A DNA stretch of 51,023 bases from Steroidobacteraceae bacterium (lineage in GTDB: Bacteria > Pseudomonadota > Gammaproteobacteria > Steroidobacterales > Steroidobacteraceae): assembly GCA_025451845.1 (NCBI GenBank), contig JANWJS010000006.1, positions 1 to 51,023 on the forward strand, written 5' to 3'. Below are positions 36,167 through 45,046 of the stretch, piece after piece. Positions within the stretch are counted from its first letter, which is position 1, and each line of letters opens with the position of its first letter. Under the pieces are notes generated by a model. It was given only the letters and a program-made list of their open reading frames with translations. It made no database searches and was not told the DNA's origin. The position numbers and the translations under genes were made by a program.

Positions 36167-37489
36167 ATGACGACCGACACTAGCGCCAAACCCGTCGTTC
36201 CTTGCCCGCTCATCGATCTTCGCAAAGTCTGCATGGCCTTCCCACGCGCCACCGGGACGCCGCTTGCTGTCTTGAGCGACATCGATCTCGCCGTGCGTGA
36301 GGGGGAAATCCTGGGCCTCCTCGGCCGCTCAGGCTCCGGAAAGTCGACGCTGCTTCGAATCGCAGCAGGGCTCATGAAGCCGAGTCGCGGAGAGGTGATC
36401 TATCGGGGTGCGCCCCTTGCAGGTCCCACGGAGGGGATCGCCATGGTGTTCCAGACTTTCGCGCTCTACCCGTGGCTCACGGTGCTGCAGAATGTCGAGC
36501 TCGGCCTCGATGCGCTCACATTGCCGCGCGAGCAGATGCGGCGGCGCGCGACCGCCGCGATCGACCTCATCGGGCTCGATGGCTTCGAGAGCGCCTATCC
36601 GCGCGAGCTCTCGGGCGGCATGCGCCAGCGCGTGGGCTTTGCGCGCGCGTTGGTCAGCGATCCGGTGCTGCTCCTCATGGACGAGCCGTTCTCGGCGCTC
36701 GATGTGCTGACGGCGGAAACGCTGCGCACCGATTTCATAGATCTCTGGACTGGAGGGCAGCTCGCAACAAGAGGCGTGCTGCTCGTCACTCACAACATCG
36801 AGGAAGCCGTGCTAATGTGCGATCGGATCCTGGTGCTGGCCTCGGGTCCGGGCCGGATCGCGGCCGAGATTGCCATACCGCTGCCGCACCCGCGCAACCG
36901 CCTCGATGGCGCGTTTCGCGCGATCGTGGACGACATTTATTCCACGCTGACAGCGCGGGTCACAGAGGCGATCGGCGCTGCAAGAGGGCTGCACGGCGGC
37001 CGTGTGCAGGCACTCCCCAAGGTCTCGATCAGCCGGATGCTCGGGTTTCTCGATCAGCTCGACTCCACGGTTTTCGGCGGCGAGGGCGAGCTCGCCGCCA
37101 TCGCCCGGCGCCTGGCCCTCTCGACCGGCGAGCTCCTGCCCCTTGCGGTCGCGCTGCACCTCCTCGAGCTCGCCGAGCTTCGGGAAGGCGGCATCAAGCT
37201 CACGGCGGCGGGACGGGTCCTTGCCGGCGCGGATCTGGAGCAGCGCAAACGGCTCTTCCGCGAGCACCTGTTGCGCTTCGTGCCCCTCGCCGCACATATC
37301 CGACAGGTGCTCGAGGAGCGCGACAGTCACGATGCGCCGCGCGCTCGTTTCGAGCTCGAGCTGCAGGACCATCTCACGCGCCGCGAGGCCGAGCAGACGC
37401 TCGAGACTCTGATCACCTGGGGCCGGTATGCCGAAGCCTTCGAGTACGATGACCGGAAGAGGACCTTCGCGCTCGAGAGCGCCTCCTGA
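36167..37489 (+). CDS. ABC transporter ATPase with C-terminal AAA-associated domain
   Basis: The 440-residue protein has a NitT/TauT-type ATPase domain (about 10-260): Walker A LLGRSGSGKSTLL, Q loop MVFQTFALYPWLTV, signature ELSGGMRQRVGFARAL, Walker B VLLLMDEPFSALD and switch His in LLVTHNIEEA. Residues about 280-435 form the AAA-associated C-terminal domain, rich in helices (LGFLDQLDSTVFGGEGELAA). That domain is known from this subgroup and is thought to be regulatory. It completes a transporter with the fused permease upstream. The gene order MbfA-like / permease / ATPase on one transcript hints at a role in metal or acid stress; this is inference from context only. Confidence 0.9.
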   Translation: MTTDTSAKPVVPCPLIDLRKVCMAFPRATGTPLAVLSDIDLAVREGEILGLLGRSGSGKSTLLRIAAGLMKPSRGEVIYRGAPLAGPTEGIAMVFQTFALYPWLTVLQNVELGLDALTLPREQMRRRATAAIDLIGLDGFESAYPRELSGGMRQRVGFARALVSDPVLLLMDEPFSALDVLTAETLRTDFIDLWTGGQLATRGVLLVTHNIEEAVLMCDRILVLASGPGRIAAEIAIPLPHPRNRLDGAFRAIVDDIYSTLTARVTEAIGAARGLHGGRVQALPKVSISRMLGFLDQLDSTVFGGEGELAAIARRLALSTGELLPLAVALHLLELAELREGGIKLTAAGRVLAGADLEQRKRLFREHLLRFVPLAAHIRQVLEERDSHDAPRARFELELQDHLTRREAEQTLETLITWGRYAEAFEYDDRKRTFALESAS

Positions 37490-37588
37490 GAGCCTTGGGT
37501 TGATCTGCGGCGACGGATCGTGAGCATCGGTGATCCCAAGGGTGCTCCATGCCCCATAGCGAAATCACGCTCGAAGGGGGTATGCGGG

Positions 37589-37606
37589 ATCTGTAGATTT
37601 ACGTAT
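37589..37606 (+). promoter_or_regulatory. Orphan copy of the island palindrome
   Basis: ATCTGTAGATTTACGTAT fits the consensus well (left half ATCTGTA, right half TACGTAT), but no intact gene follows: only a reverse-transcriptase-like scrap and the glycogen phosphorylase remnant. It may be the surviving promoter of a deleted regulon member. Confidence 0.5.
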
Positions 37607-37641
37607 CGAACTTGCAGGCTGCGACCGGCAGCATCCTCAAC

Positions 37642-37707
37642 ATGGACCGTGTGGTCCAGACCGCCGTGGTGCTCGTGCTTGGTTCTATCTTCGAGGCGGA
37701 GCCGGTC
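37642..37707 (+). pseudogene. Possible scrap of a group II intron reverse transcriptase
   Basis: The 22 residues MDRVVQTAVVLVLGSIFEAE strongly recall the RT motif (R-D-R-V-V-Q-x-A-x-x-x-V-L-x-P-I-F-E-A-D) of group II intron proteins. Nothing else of the intron is visible. The fragment is short, so the call is tentative; it may mark the insertion that truncated the phosphorylase gene. Confidence 0.35.
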
Positions 37708-38273
37708 ATGACCGATTTTCCTACGAGCTCGTCAAACGGTTGTTCGCGAGCAGCGTGTACGGATACGACGACCATAAGGCCCCGGTGGTGGGACAGGCAG
37801 GCAGCGAGCATGGGCCGATCGACGAGGAGGGCAAGCGGCTCATTGAGCTGCTGCACCGTCACGCGCGCGAGCTCGCCGGGTCGATCACGGTGGCGTATCT
37901 GCCCGACTACGATCTCGATCTCGCTCTCCTTCTGGTGTCCGGCTCCGACATCTGGCTGAACACTCCGCTGCCACCGCTCGAGGCCTCCGGAACGAGCGGC
38001 ATGAAGGCCGCTTTCAACGGCGTGCCAAGCCTCTCGGTGATGGACGGCTGGTGGCTCGAGGGCTGCATCGAAGGGGTCACGGGCTGGGCAGTGGAGGATG
38101 CCGGTTCGCTCTATGAGAAGCTGGAGCATGTCGTGCTGCCACTTTATTAGGGCTCCGGCAATGACCCGCGTGGCTGGGTCAGGGTGATGAAGGGGGCGAT
38201 CGGCACCAATGCCGCCTATTTCAACAGCCACCGCATGATGCGCAGGTACGCGACCGAGGCGTATCTGCGCTGA
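37707..38273 (+). pseudogene. C-terminal remnant of alpha-glucan (glycogen) phosphorylase
   Basis: The frame reads VAYLPDYDLDLALLLVSGSD, IWLNTPLPPLEASGTSGMKA, AFNGVPSLSVMDGWWLEGCI and EGVTGWAVED, the pyridoxal-phosphate and glucan-site region of the GT35 family. A TAG at 38148-38150 interrupts it where a second Tyr (LPLYY) is expected. After that the same frame continues GWVRVMKGAIGTNAAYFNSH, RMMRRYATEAYLR to a TGA. The N-terminal two thirds of the enzyme are missing. The gene is therefore both truncated and carries a nonsense change. The enzyme would have released glucose-1-phosphate from glycogen. Confidence 0.85.
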
Positions 38274-38315
38274 CGAGCCGGCGCGTCGCGGACCGGTCCA
38301 CTTCGGAAACTCCTA

Positions 38316-39401
38316 ATGGCCCCGCTCGCACTGGTCGAGCATGATCTTGTGAGCCGAATCACGCTCGAGTCCGGCGGTGCAAATCACATGGGGAATCGCC
38401 AAATGGTCGACGAATCGAACGCCTGGGCGGTGATTCTGGCTGCGGGGGAGGGCAGCCGACTGCGAGCGCTCACCACGTTGCCGTCGGGGATCGCCGTTCC
38501 GAAGCAGTTCTGCTCGCTCTACGAGGGACCGTCGCTGCTCGAGGAGGCGCTGCGCCGCGGAGAGTCGGTGGCTGACAGATCCCGCATTTGCGCCGTTGTC
38601 GCCGCGCAGCACCGGCGTTGGTGGCAAGACGCGCTCGGGTCATTGCCCGAACGCAATGTGATCGTACAGCCGCAGAACCGGGGAACGGCGAACGGCATTC
38701 TGCTGCCGCTGATGCATATTCTCCGGCGCGACCCGTCCGCGCGAATCGTGTTGCTGCCCTCCGATCATCACGTGCTTCAGGAGGCCGTACTGACAGCCTC
38801 GCTCAAAGATGCGCTTGAGCAGCTCGACTGGCGCTCCGAAGAAACGCTGCTCCTCGGCATCCAGCCTGGGGAGCTCGACCCGGACCTTGGTTATATTCTG
38901 CCGGGAGGAACCGATGGGCGAGGAGCGCTCACAGTCGCGCGCTTCGTCGAGAAGCCGCCCCAGCCGGTGGCGGGCGAACTCATCCGCGCTGGCGGGCTGT
39001 GGAATGCCTTCATCGTGGTGACGACGGCCGGCGCTCTCTGTGACCTCTTTCGGGAGCGCATTCCCGAAGTCGTCGAGGCCATGTGCGCTGCGGTTCAACG
39101 CGATGCGCAGGGCTTTGGGATCGCGGCTGTCACCGAGCTCTATCCGAGGCTGCCGACGATCGATTTCTCGCGCGACATCGTGGCCGGACAGGAATCGAAG
39201 CTGCGCGTGCTGCCTGTTCGCCCGTGCGGCTGGAGCGATCTCGGAACGCCAATGCGCGTTGCCGAAGTGCTCGACCGGGCACGCCGGGCAAAGGCGGCAC
39301 TCCCGGGAAGGTCCGCGGCTCGTGCGCACGTCAGTCTCGCCGCACAGCACGAGCGCATGCAGGTTAGGGGCCACGGCAATCGGGCGGCGGCCGCCCAGTG
39401 A
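38316..39401 (+). CDS. Sugar nucleotidyltransferase, mannose-1-phosphate guanylyltransferase-like
   Basis: The product is up to 361 residues. The nucleotide-binding signature AVILAAGEGSRLRALTTLPS (about residue 38) is followed by VPKQFCSL, NRGTANGILLPLMHI, VLLPSDHHV, ARFVEKPP and GGLWNAFIVV. The final GWSDLGTPMRVAEVL is typical of mannose-1-phosphate guanylyltransferases, which make GDP-mannose for glycans. Three starts are possible (38316, 38388 and 38403). The last has GGGGA about eight bases upstream and leaves a normal N-terminus. Its stop overlaps a GTG before the next gene, so the two are probably co-transcribed. No other glycan genes are nearby, so the product's destination is unknown. 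Confidence 0.82.
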   Translation: MAPLALVEHDLVSRITLESGGANHMGNRQMVDESNAWAVILAAGEGSRLRALTTLPSGIAVPKQFCSLYEGPSLLEEALRRGESVADRSRICAVVAAQHRRWWQDALGSLPERNVIVQPQNRGTANGILLPLMHILRRDPSARIVLLPSDHHVLQEAVLTASLKDALEQLDWRSEETLLLGIQPGELDPDLGYILPGGTDGRGALTVARFVEKPPQPVAGELIRAGGLWNAFIVVTTAGALCDLFRERIPEVVEAMCAAVQRDAQGFGIAAVTELYPRLPTIDFSRDIVAGQESKLRVLPVRPCGWSDLGTPMRVAEVLDRARRAKAALPGRSAARAHVSLAAQHERMQVRGHGNRAAAAQ

Positions 39402-39424
39402 GCGGTCAAGCCGGAGGCTCCTGC

Positions 39425-41029
39425 ATGCACTCAAGCCTGCCGCAACACCTCTGCGCTCTCCTTACTCCGCAGGCCTATCCGCATCCTGTCGGCGAGGTAC
39501 AGCTCATCGAGACCCATATTTCATGGGTGCTGCTCGCGGGCGAGTTCGCCTATAAGATCAAGCGGCCCGTGCGCTATGCCTTCATCGACATGCGAGATCC
39601 CGAGCGGCGCAAGTTTCTCTGTGAGGAGGAGCTTCGGCTCAACCGCCGGTTCGCGCCGGAGCTCTACCTCGAGGTGAGTCGCATCACGAGCGACGGCGGC
39701 GGCGCCAGAATTGGAGGCGAGGGTGCGGTGCTCGAGAACGCGGTACGAATGCGCCGCTTCGACTGCGAAGACGCCCTCGACCGGCTGCTCGCGCGCTGCC
39801 AGGTGGATCACGGAGAGCTCGAAGGCTTCGGACGTCAGCTTGCCAACATCCACGCCGGGCTTCCCGCCGCGCCGAGCGGATCGGCCTGGGGTGACCCGGC
39901 GGCGATCCAAGCGCTGCTTACCCGGAATCTGGATGAGTGCGCCGAGGCTGCCCGGGTGCTCGGCGCAGAGGACGCCGTCATCGCGTTGCGCCGCCCCTTG
40001 CAGGAGTGCGTCGCCCTCACTATGGAGACAATAGCCGCCCGTCGTGCTAACGGCCGTATCCGCGAGTGTCACGGCGACCTGCACAGCCGCAATGTGGTAC
40101 GGCTCGGCACGCGGCTGGTCCCCTTTGATTGCCTGGAGTACGAGCCCGCCTTTCGCTGGATCGACGTGGCCGACGAAGTCGCCTTCCTCGCGAGCGACCT
40201 TTGCGCGCGGGAGCGCCCACTGCATGCCCATGCGTTCGTGAGCGGTTATCTCGCCGAGAGCGGCGATTATCAGGCCTGTCGCCTCCTGCCCCTCTACGAG
40301 GCGCACCGCGCGCTCGTACGCGCGAAAGTGGCCGCTCTCTCGGCGGCGGACTGCGGCGGTCATTCCGAGCTCGAGGCGTTGCGAGAAGAGCATGCAAAGC
40401 TCGTGGCCCTGGCCTCGCGAAGGCTCGCCCGCCACGCGCCGGTGCTGCTTCTCATGTGTGGTCTGTCAGGTTCCGGCAAAACCTGGATGGCGCGCCAGCT
40501 CTCGGAGCGGCTTCTTGCGGTGCATGTCCGCTCGGACGTGGAGCGCAAGCGCCGTGCTGGACTCGATGCGCTCGCGCGCTCCCGGTCGGATGTTGCAGCG
40601 GGGCTCTACTCGAGCGGCACGAGCGCGCAGGTCTACGACGATCTTGCTCGAGCGGCGGAGGATATCCTTCAAGGCGGTTTTACCGCGATCATCGATGCGA
40701 CGTTCTTACGGCGCGAGCAACGGACGCGATTTGCACAACTCGGCGCTCGGGTGGGAGCCCTTGTCCGCCTCATCTATTGCGAAGCGCCAGTGCACACCCT
40801 GCGCGCGCGCATAGCCGCGCGGGCAATGAGCGGCAACGATCCCTCCGAAGCCGACGAGTCGGTGCTCGACTGGCAACTCTCTAACTTCGAGTTGCCAAGG
40901 CCGAAGGACCCCGTTGAGACCGTACGCAGCCAGACGGCGGAGCTCGGCGCGCTGGAGAAAGTGCTGCGCGCGGTCCGTGAGCCGCTCGTCAGTGCCCGGA
41001 CCGATTCGGATGCCGGTCCCCTCGGTTGA
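39425..41029 (+). CDS. Aminoglycoside-phosphotransferase-like / P-loop kinase fusion
   Basis: The 534-residue cytoplasmic protein has two kinase modules. Residues about 20-320 resemble an APH/choline-kinase-like domain, with IRECHGDLHSRNVV (Brenner-type catalytic loop HGDLHxxN) and LVPFDCLEYEPAFRWIDVAD (metal-binding Asp). Residues about 335-510 form an AAA_33/zeta-like P-loop kinase with Walker A LMCGLSGSGKTWMARQL and SDVERKR. This fusion is widespread and uncharacterised; gluconate-kinase-like or small-molecule phosphorylation has been suggested by annotation only. ATG 39425 was chosen because GGAGG lies seven bases upstream; a GTG at 39398 overlapping the previous stop is an alternative. 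It ends nine bases from the convergent UspA gene. Confidence 0.88.
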   Translation: MHSSLPQHLCALLTPQAYPHPVGEVQLIETHISWVLLAGEFAYKIKRPVRYAFIDMRDPERRKFLCEEELRLNRRFAPELYLEVSRITSDGGGARIGGEGAVLENAVRMRRFDCEDALDRLLARCQVDHGELEGFGRQLANIHAGLPAAPSGSAWGDPAAIQALLTRNLDECAEAARVLGAEDAVIALRRPLQECVALTMETIAARRANGRIRECHGDLHSRNVVRLGTRLVPFDCLEYEPAFRWIDVADEVAFLASDLCARERPLHAHAFVSGYLAESGDYQACRLLPLYEAHRALVRAKVAALSAADCGGHSELEALREEHAKLVALASRRLARHAPVLLLMCGLSGSGKTWMARQLSERLLAVHVRSDVERKRRAGLDALARSRSDVAAGLYSSGTSAQVYDDLARAAEDILQGGFTAIIDATFLRREQRTRFAQLGARVGALVRLIYCEAPVHTLRARIAARAMSGNDPSEADESVLDWQLSNFELPRPKDPVETVRSQTAELGALEKVLRAVREPLVSARTDSDAGPLG

Positions 41030-41037
41030 CTCGGCCC

Positions 41038-41487
41038 CTACGGTTCGCGAGAACGGATCAACAGTACCGGTACGGGCGCGTGTCGCACGATGTGCTCGGC
41101 GTCACTGCCGAGCAGCAGCCGCTTCAGACCCCGCCGTCCGTGCGTGCCGCATACGATCAGCCGGGCCGGCCAGGAGTTCGCTTCGGCGATGACCGTCTCT
41201 CCGGCACGATCGCCGAATGACTCGATGATGCGGCTGTCGACTTCGACGTCCGCCGATCTGACGGTTGTCGTCGCGTCGTGGATGACACACTCACCGAAGC
41301 TGCGCGCCTGGTTGATGAGCTCTTCGAGGATCGACGGTGCCACGTTGTCGCCGACCCAGGTTACCGTGTTGACGACATGCAAAAGGCGAATCCGTCCGCG
41401 AAGCGCGCAAGCGAGCTCGATCGCCTCGCGTAGCCCGAGAGCCGCCGTGTCGCTGCCGTCGATCGGGACGAGGATGTTCTGATACAT
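41038..41487 (-). CDS. Single-domain universal stress protein (UspA family)
   Basis: The 149-residue protein is a single Usp domain of the ATP-binding type: start MYQNILVPIDGSDTAALGLR and the complete nucleotide motif G-x2-G-x9-G-S (GTHGRRGLKRLLLGSDAEHI), then VPVLLIR. Unlike the two tandem Usps of the window it keeps all ATP-contact glycines. It is divergent from the Pat-type acetyltransferase, a partnership seen in mycobacteria, where a Usp and a Pat/cAMP system interact. The promoter has an island palindrome 67 bases upstream. Confidence 0.93.
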   Translation of the reverse strand: MYQNILVPIDGSDTAALGLREAIELACALRGRIRLLHVVNTVTWVGDNVAPSILEELINQARSFGECVIHDATTTVRSADVEVDSRIIESFGDRAGETVIAEANSWPARLIVCGTHGRRGLKRLLLGSDAEHIVRHAPVPVLLIRSREP

Positions 41488-41554
41488 GGTTGCCTCTGCG
41501 AGAGCGCCGTCTGTACATCGGTCGTAAGCCTGCAATGGGCTCTGACCGCGGCCA

Positions 41555-41572
41555 ATACGCAGTAATGCCTAC
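41555..41572 (-). promoter_or_regulatory. Island palindrome copy between UspA and acetyltransferase genes
   Basis: ATACGCAGTAATGCCTAC (plus strand) keeps the ATACGCA half-site of the family. It is 67 bases before the UspA start, the same distance as in the first uspA promoter. A looser match (CTACGCATTTGCCGCGCA, 41613-41630) lies 48 bases before the acetyltransferase start. Confidence 0.5.
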
Positions 41573-41678
41573 TGTGGCCGCGGCGCACGGACATCGACTG
41601 CGATAAGCAGTTCTACGCATTTGCCGCGCAAGGCGGCGGATTTAGCTTTCCGACTTGAAGTGCTGATCGGGGACGTGC

Positions 41679-44360
41679 ATGACGAGCCGCAATCTCAAAT
41701 TCCTCTTCAAGCCGCGCTCGGTCGCTCTGATCGGTGCGTCCGATCGCCCTTACAGCGTAGGGGCGACCGTCATGCGCAACCTCCTCATGGGCGGCTTTGC
41801 CGGGCCCATCTGGCCCGTGAACCTGCGGCGCAAAGCGGTGGCGGGTCACGCCGCCTATACGAGCGTGAAAGATCTACCCGGCGCCCCCGATCTCGCCGTC
41901 ATCTGCACGCCGGCACGTACGGTGCCCGGACTCATCGGGGACCTTGGAGCGCGGGGCACGCGTGCCGCCGTCGTCATCAGCTCCGGACTCGAGGAGCCTC
42001 TGGCCGATGGCCAGTCGCTCGCCGATGCGATGTTGAAAGCAGCGCGGCCGTACACGCTGCGCATCCTGGGACCCAATTGCATCGGGCTCCTCGTGCCGGG
42101 ACTCGGGCTCAACGCGAGCTTCGCCCATGTCGGCGCAAGAGCAGGAAACCTTGCTTTCGTGGCGCAATCCGGCGCCCTCACCACGGCCATGCTCGATTGG
42201 TCGCGCGCGACGAGCGTCGGCTTCTCGCACTTCATCTCCCTCGGCAACGCCGCCGATGTCGATTTCGGCGACCTTCTCGATTATCTCGGGCGGGATGGGG
42301 CAACGCGCGCGATCCTGCTCTACATCGAGTCGGTGAGGGCAGCCCGTAAGTTCATGTCGGCTGCGCGCGCCGCCGCGCGCAATAAGCCCGTGATCGCCGT
42401 GAAGTCGGGCCGCACCGCCGCATCGGCCCAGGCTGCGCTCTCGCACAGCGGGGCGCTGGCGGGCTCCGATGCGCTCTACGATGCCGCATTCCGACGCGCC
42501 GGCATTCTGCGCGTGGATACGCTGCGCGAGCTTTTCGATGCGGCGGAGATCCTCTCCTGCTGGAAGACCTACCTCGGACCGCGCTTGGCGATCGTCACGA
42601 ATGGGGGTGGGCCCGCGGTACTCGCCACCGATGCGCTCATTGGCGAAGGAGGGCAGCTAGCGACGTTCTCGGATGAGACGCGCGGCAAGCTTCAGGCGCT
42701 AGCGCCTTCGGGTGCCTCTCGCGCGAATCCGCTCGATATCGGCGGGGATGCGCGGCCGGAGCGCTATCTTGCCGCGTTGGATGCAGTGGTGGCGGATCCC
42801 GCGGTCGATGCCGTGCTCCTCATGCATGCCCCGACGGCCGTGACCGCGATTTCAGAAGTCGCCTCCGTGTGCGCGCCCGCACTCGCACAGGCGCGCTGTC
42901 CCGGGATGGCTTGCTGGCTGGGGATGTCCCATGACCATGGCGCGCTTCCCACGTATTCCACGCCGGAGGAAGCCGTGAGTGCCTTCCAACACGTCGTGCG
43001 CTATCACGAGAGCCAGGCATTGCTCCTCGAAGCGCCGGCGGCAATAGTCGGCGCGGACCGTGCCGACCTGCGCACCGCACAGGCCATCGTCACCCGAGTG
43101 CTCGGCGAGAACCGTCCGATGCTGACTGAAGCCGAATCGAAGGAGGTGCTGTCGGCGTACGGTATTCCAGTAGTGGACACACGCGTCGTGCATGAGATGG
43201 CTGAGCTCCCTGAGGCCGCGGCCTCGATCGGCTATCCGGTCGCCTTGAAGATTCTCTCGCCCGATATCGTTCACAAATCGGACGTGGGAGGGGTGGCCCT
43301 CGATCTCGATACGCCGGAGCTGCTGCTGAAGGCCGCCGACAGCATGCGTCGCCGGTGTGGCGAGCTTGCGCCGCTCGCTCGCCTCGATGGATTCACGGTG
43401 CAGAAGATGGTCCGTCGCGGCGGGGCGCACGAGCTCCTCGCGGGCATCGCGTTTGATGCCACCTTCGGGCCGGCGATCGTTTTCGGGCAGGGCGGCACGG
43501 CCGTCGAGGTCGTCGGCGACTGGGCTCTTGCTCTGCCGCCCCTGAATGCCCGGCTGGCGCACGATCTCATCTCACAGACCCGTGTATACCGACTGTTGAG
43601 CGGCTACCGGAGCCAGGCGCCCACGGACATTCGAGCCCTGGAGGAAGCCCTCGTGGCCCTGGCGCGGCTTGCTGCCGATTGCCCCGAGATCGTGGAGCTC
43701 GACATAAACCCGCTGCTGGCAGACGAGCACGGCGTGCTCGCACTCGATGCACGCATCCGCATCGAGCGCGCCCGCAGCGACGGGACCGACCGATTTGCCA
43801 TCCGACCCTATCCCATCGAGCTCGAAGAGAGGATCGACTGGCATGACCGGCATTTGCTCCTTCGCCCCATCCGCCCGGAGGACTTCGATCAGCACAGGCG
43901 CTTCCTCGCGCAAGTCTCACCTGAGGATATGCGGACGCGTTTCTTTGCGGCCGTGCGCGAGCTGGCGGACCGGGAGCTCGCGCGCCTGACGCAGATCGAC
44001 TACGACCGGGACATGGCATTCATTGCCGTGGAGAGCGCAGTTGGCAAGGCGGATGAAACACTGGGTGTCGCGCGCGTATCGACCGATCCCGACAACATCG
44101 AGGCCGAGTTCGCAGTGCTGGTGCGCTCTGACCTCAAAGGCCAGGGACTCGGCCGAGTGTTGCTCGAGAAGCTCATCCGCTATTGCCGGGATCGCGGCAC
44201 GAGCCGCATGGCGGGCGAGGTCTTGAGCGACAACCTGCGCATGACCCACCTGGCCGCGGCGGTGGGATTTAAGTCGGAAGCAAGAGACCGGGGCATTTTG
44301 AACCTGACGCTCGAGATGAGCTCGGATGCTTCATCGACTCCGCCGGTTGCGGCTTGCTGA
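41679..44360 (+). CDS. Pat-type protein lysine acetyltransferase (acyl-CoA synthetase-like + GNAT)
   Basis: The product is an 893-residue cytoplasmic protein. Domains in order: CoA-binding Rossmann (about 8-130, FKPRSVALIGASDRPYSVGA), succinyl-CoA-ligase-like (about 150-460, ILGPNCIGL, AFVAQSGALTTAMLDWSR), ATP-grasp (about 480-700, YPVALKILSPDIVHKSDVGG) and a GNAT acetyltransferase domain at the C-terminus (about 735-880, LVRSDLKGQGLGRVLLEKLI). This length and order match Salmonella Pat/E. coli PatZ (about 886), which acetylates acetyl-CoA synthetase and other metabolic enzymes. With GNAT at the C-terminus it is not a plain ADP-forming acetate-CoA ligase. The link to phosphoketolase (acetyl-phosphate source) and UspA suggests control of acetate metabolism in the island. 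Confidence 0.92.
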   Translation: MTSRNLKFLFKPRSVALIGASDRPYSVGATVMRNLLMGGFAGPIWPVNLRRKAVAGHAAYTSVKDLPGAPDLAVICTPARTVPGLIGDLGARGTRAAVVISSGLEEPLADGQSLADAMLKAARPYTLRILGPNCIGLLVPGLGLNASFAHVGARAGNLAFVAQSGALTTAMLDWSRATSVGFSHFISLGNAADVDFGDLLDYLGRDGATRAILLYIESVRAARKFMSAARAAARNKPVIAVKSGRTAASAQAALSHSGALAGSDALYDAAFRRAGILRVDTLRELFDAAEILSCWKTYLGPRLAIVTNGGGPAVLATDALIGEGGQLATFSDETRGKLQALAPSGASRANPLDIGGDARPERYLAALDAVVADPAVDAVLLMHAPTAVTAISEVASVCAPALAQARCPGMACWLGMSHDHGALPTYSTPEEAVSAFQHVVRYHESQALLLEAPAAIVGADRADLRTAQAIVTRVLGENRPMLTEAESKEVLSAYGIPVVDTRVVHEMAELPEAAASIGYPVALKILSPDIVHKSDVGGVALDLDTPELLLKAADSMRRRCGELAPLARLDGFTVQKMVRRGGAHELLAGIAFDATFGPAIVFGQGGTAVEVVGDWALALPPLNARLAHDLISQTRVYRLLSGYRSQAPTDIRALEEALVALARLAADCPEIVELDINPLLADEHGVLALDARIRIERARSDGTDRFAIRPYPIELEERIDWHDRHLLLRPIRPEDFDQHRRFLAQVSPEDMRTRFFAAVRELADRELARLTQIDYDRDMAFIAVESAVGKADETLGVARVSTDPDNIEAEFAVLVRSDLKGQGLGRVLLEKLIRYCRDRGTSRMAGEVLSDNLRMTHLAAAVGFKSEARDRGILNLTLEMSSDASSTPPVAAC

Positions 44361-44386
44361 CCGGGCGCCGTGAGAGCGACCGAGGC

Positions 44387-45037
44387 TCAGGGCAGCGATT
44401 CGAGATAGTCGGCGACGGCTTGCATCTCCGGATCGCGGAGATTCTGCGCCACACCGTGCATCACGGCGATGTTGCGCATGTTGCTCTGGAACGAGGCGAG
44501 CTGCTTCAGAATGTACTCCGCGTGCTGTCCCGCGAGCCGCGGGTACATATCGTTGCCGAGCGCATCGGGACCGTGGCACGCCGAGCATGCGGGCACGCCC
44601 TCAGAAGGAATGCCATGCTCGAAGAGGTCGCGTCCCCGGGCGATTGTCGCCGCATCATGATGTCTGCCGGGACCGGTCTTCTGCTGCGCGTAGTACTGCC
44701 CGAGCGCATCGATCGTCTCATCGGACAGGCCGCTCGCCATGCCCCACATGTAGCCGATCGCATACGGGTCGCCGCGGGTCTCCTCCTTGAACGCCTTCAG
44801 TTGGCCGACGAGATAGCCGGCATGCTGTCCGGCGAGACGAGGAAACATCGGGTTGATGCTGTTCCCATCGGGCCCGTGACAGGTTCCGCAGACCCCAGTT
44901 GCGACATCCCGTGCGTGCTGCCCGATGGCGGCAGACTCCTGCGCCCAGCCGGGAAAGCTCGCGAGGACGAGCATCATCGTGCCGGCCACCCCGAGTGAGT
45001 GCGGGAGCCGAGCGAGGTTTCGAACGTTGCTGCTCAT
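44387..45037 (-). CDS. Di-haem cytochrome c (cytochrome c4 type)
   Basis: This 216-residue periplasmic protein has a signal peptide (GVAGTMMLVLASFPGWA). Two class I haem domains follow, each with CxxCH (VCGTCHGPDG about residue 49; ACSACHGPDA about residue 150). Each has a matching LAGQHAGYLVGQLKAFKEET / LAGQHAEYILKQLASFQSNM segment and a distal Met (MWGMASGLSDE; MHGVAQNLRD region). This is the cytochrome c4 pattern, an electron carrier to terminal oxidases or peroxidases. It lies nine bases downstream of the haem-porin gene, with GAGG before the ATG, so both are one operon. The haem-porin upstream is a plausible electron partner. Confidence 0.93.
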   Translation of the reverse strand: MSSNVRNLARLPHSLGVAGTMMLVLASFPGWAQESAAIGQHARDVATGVCGTCHGPDGNSINPMFPRLAGQHAGYLVGQLKAFKEETRGDPYAIGYMWGMASGLSDETIDALGQYYAQQKTGPGRHHDAATIARGRDLFEHGIPSEGVPACSACHGPDALGNDMYPRLAGQHAEYILKQLASFQSNMRNIAVMHGVAQNLRDPEMQAVADYLESLP

Positions 45038-45046
45038 GTTCCCACC

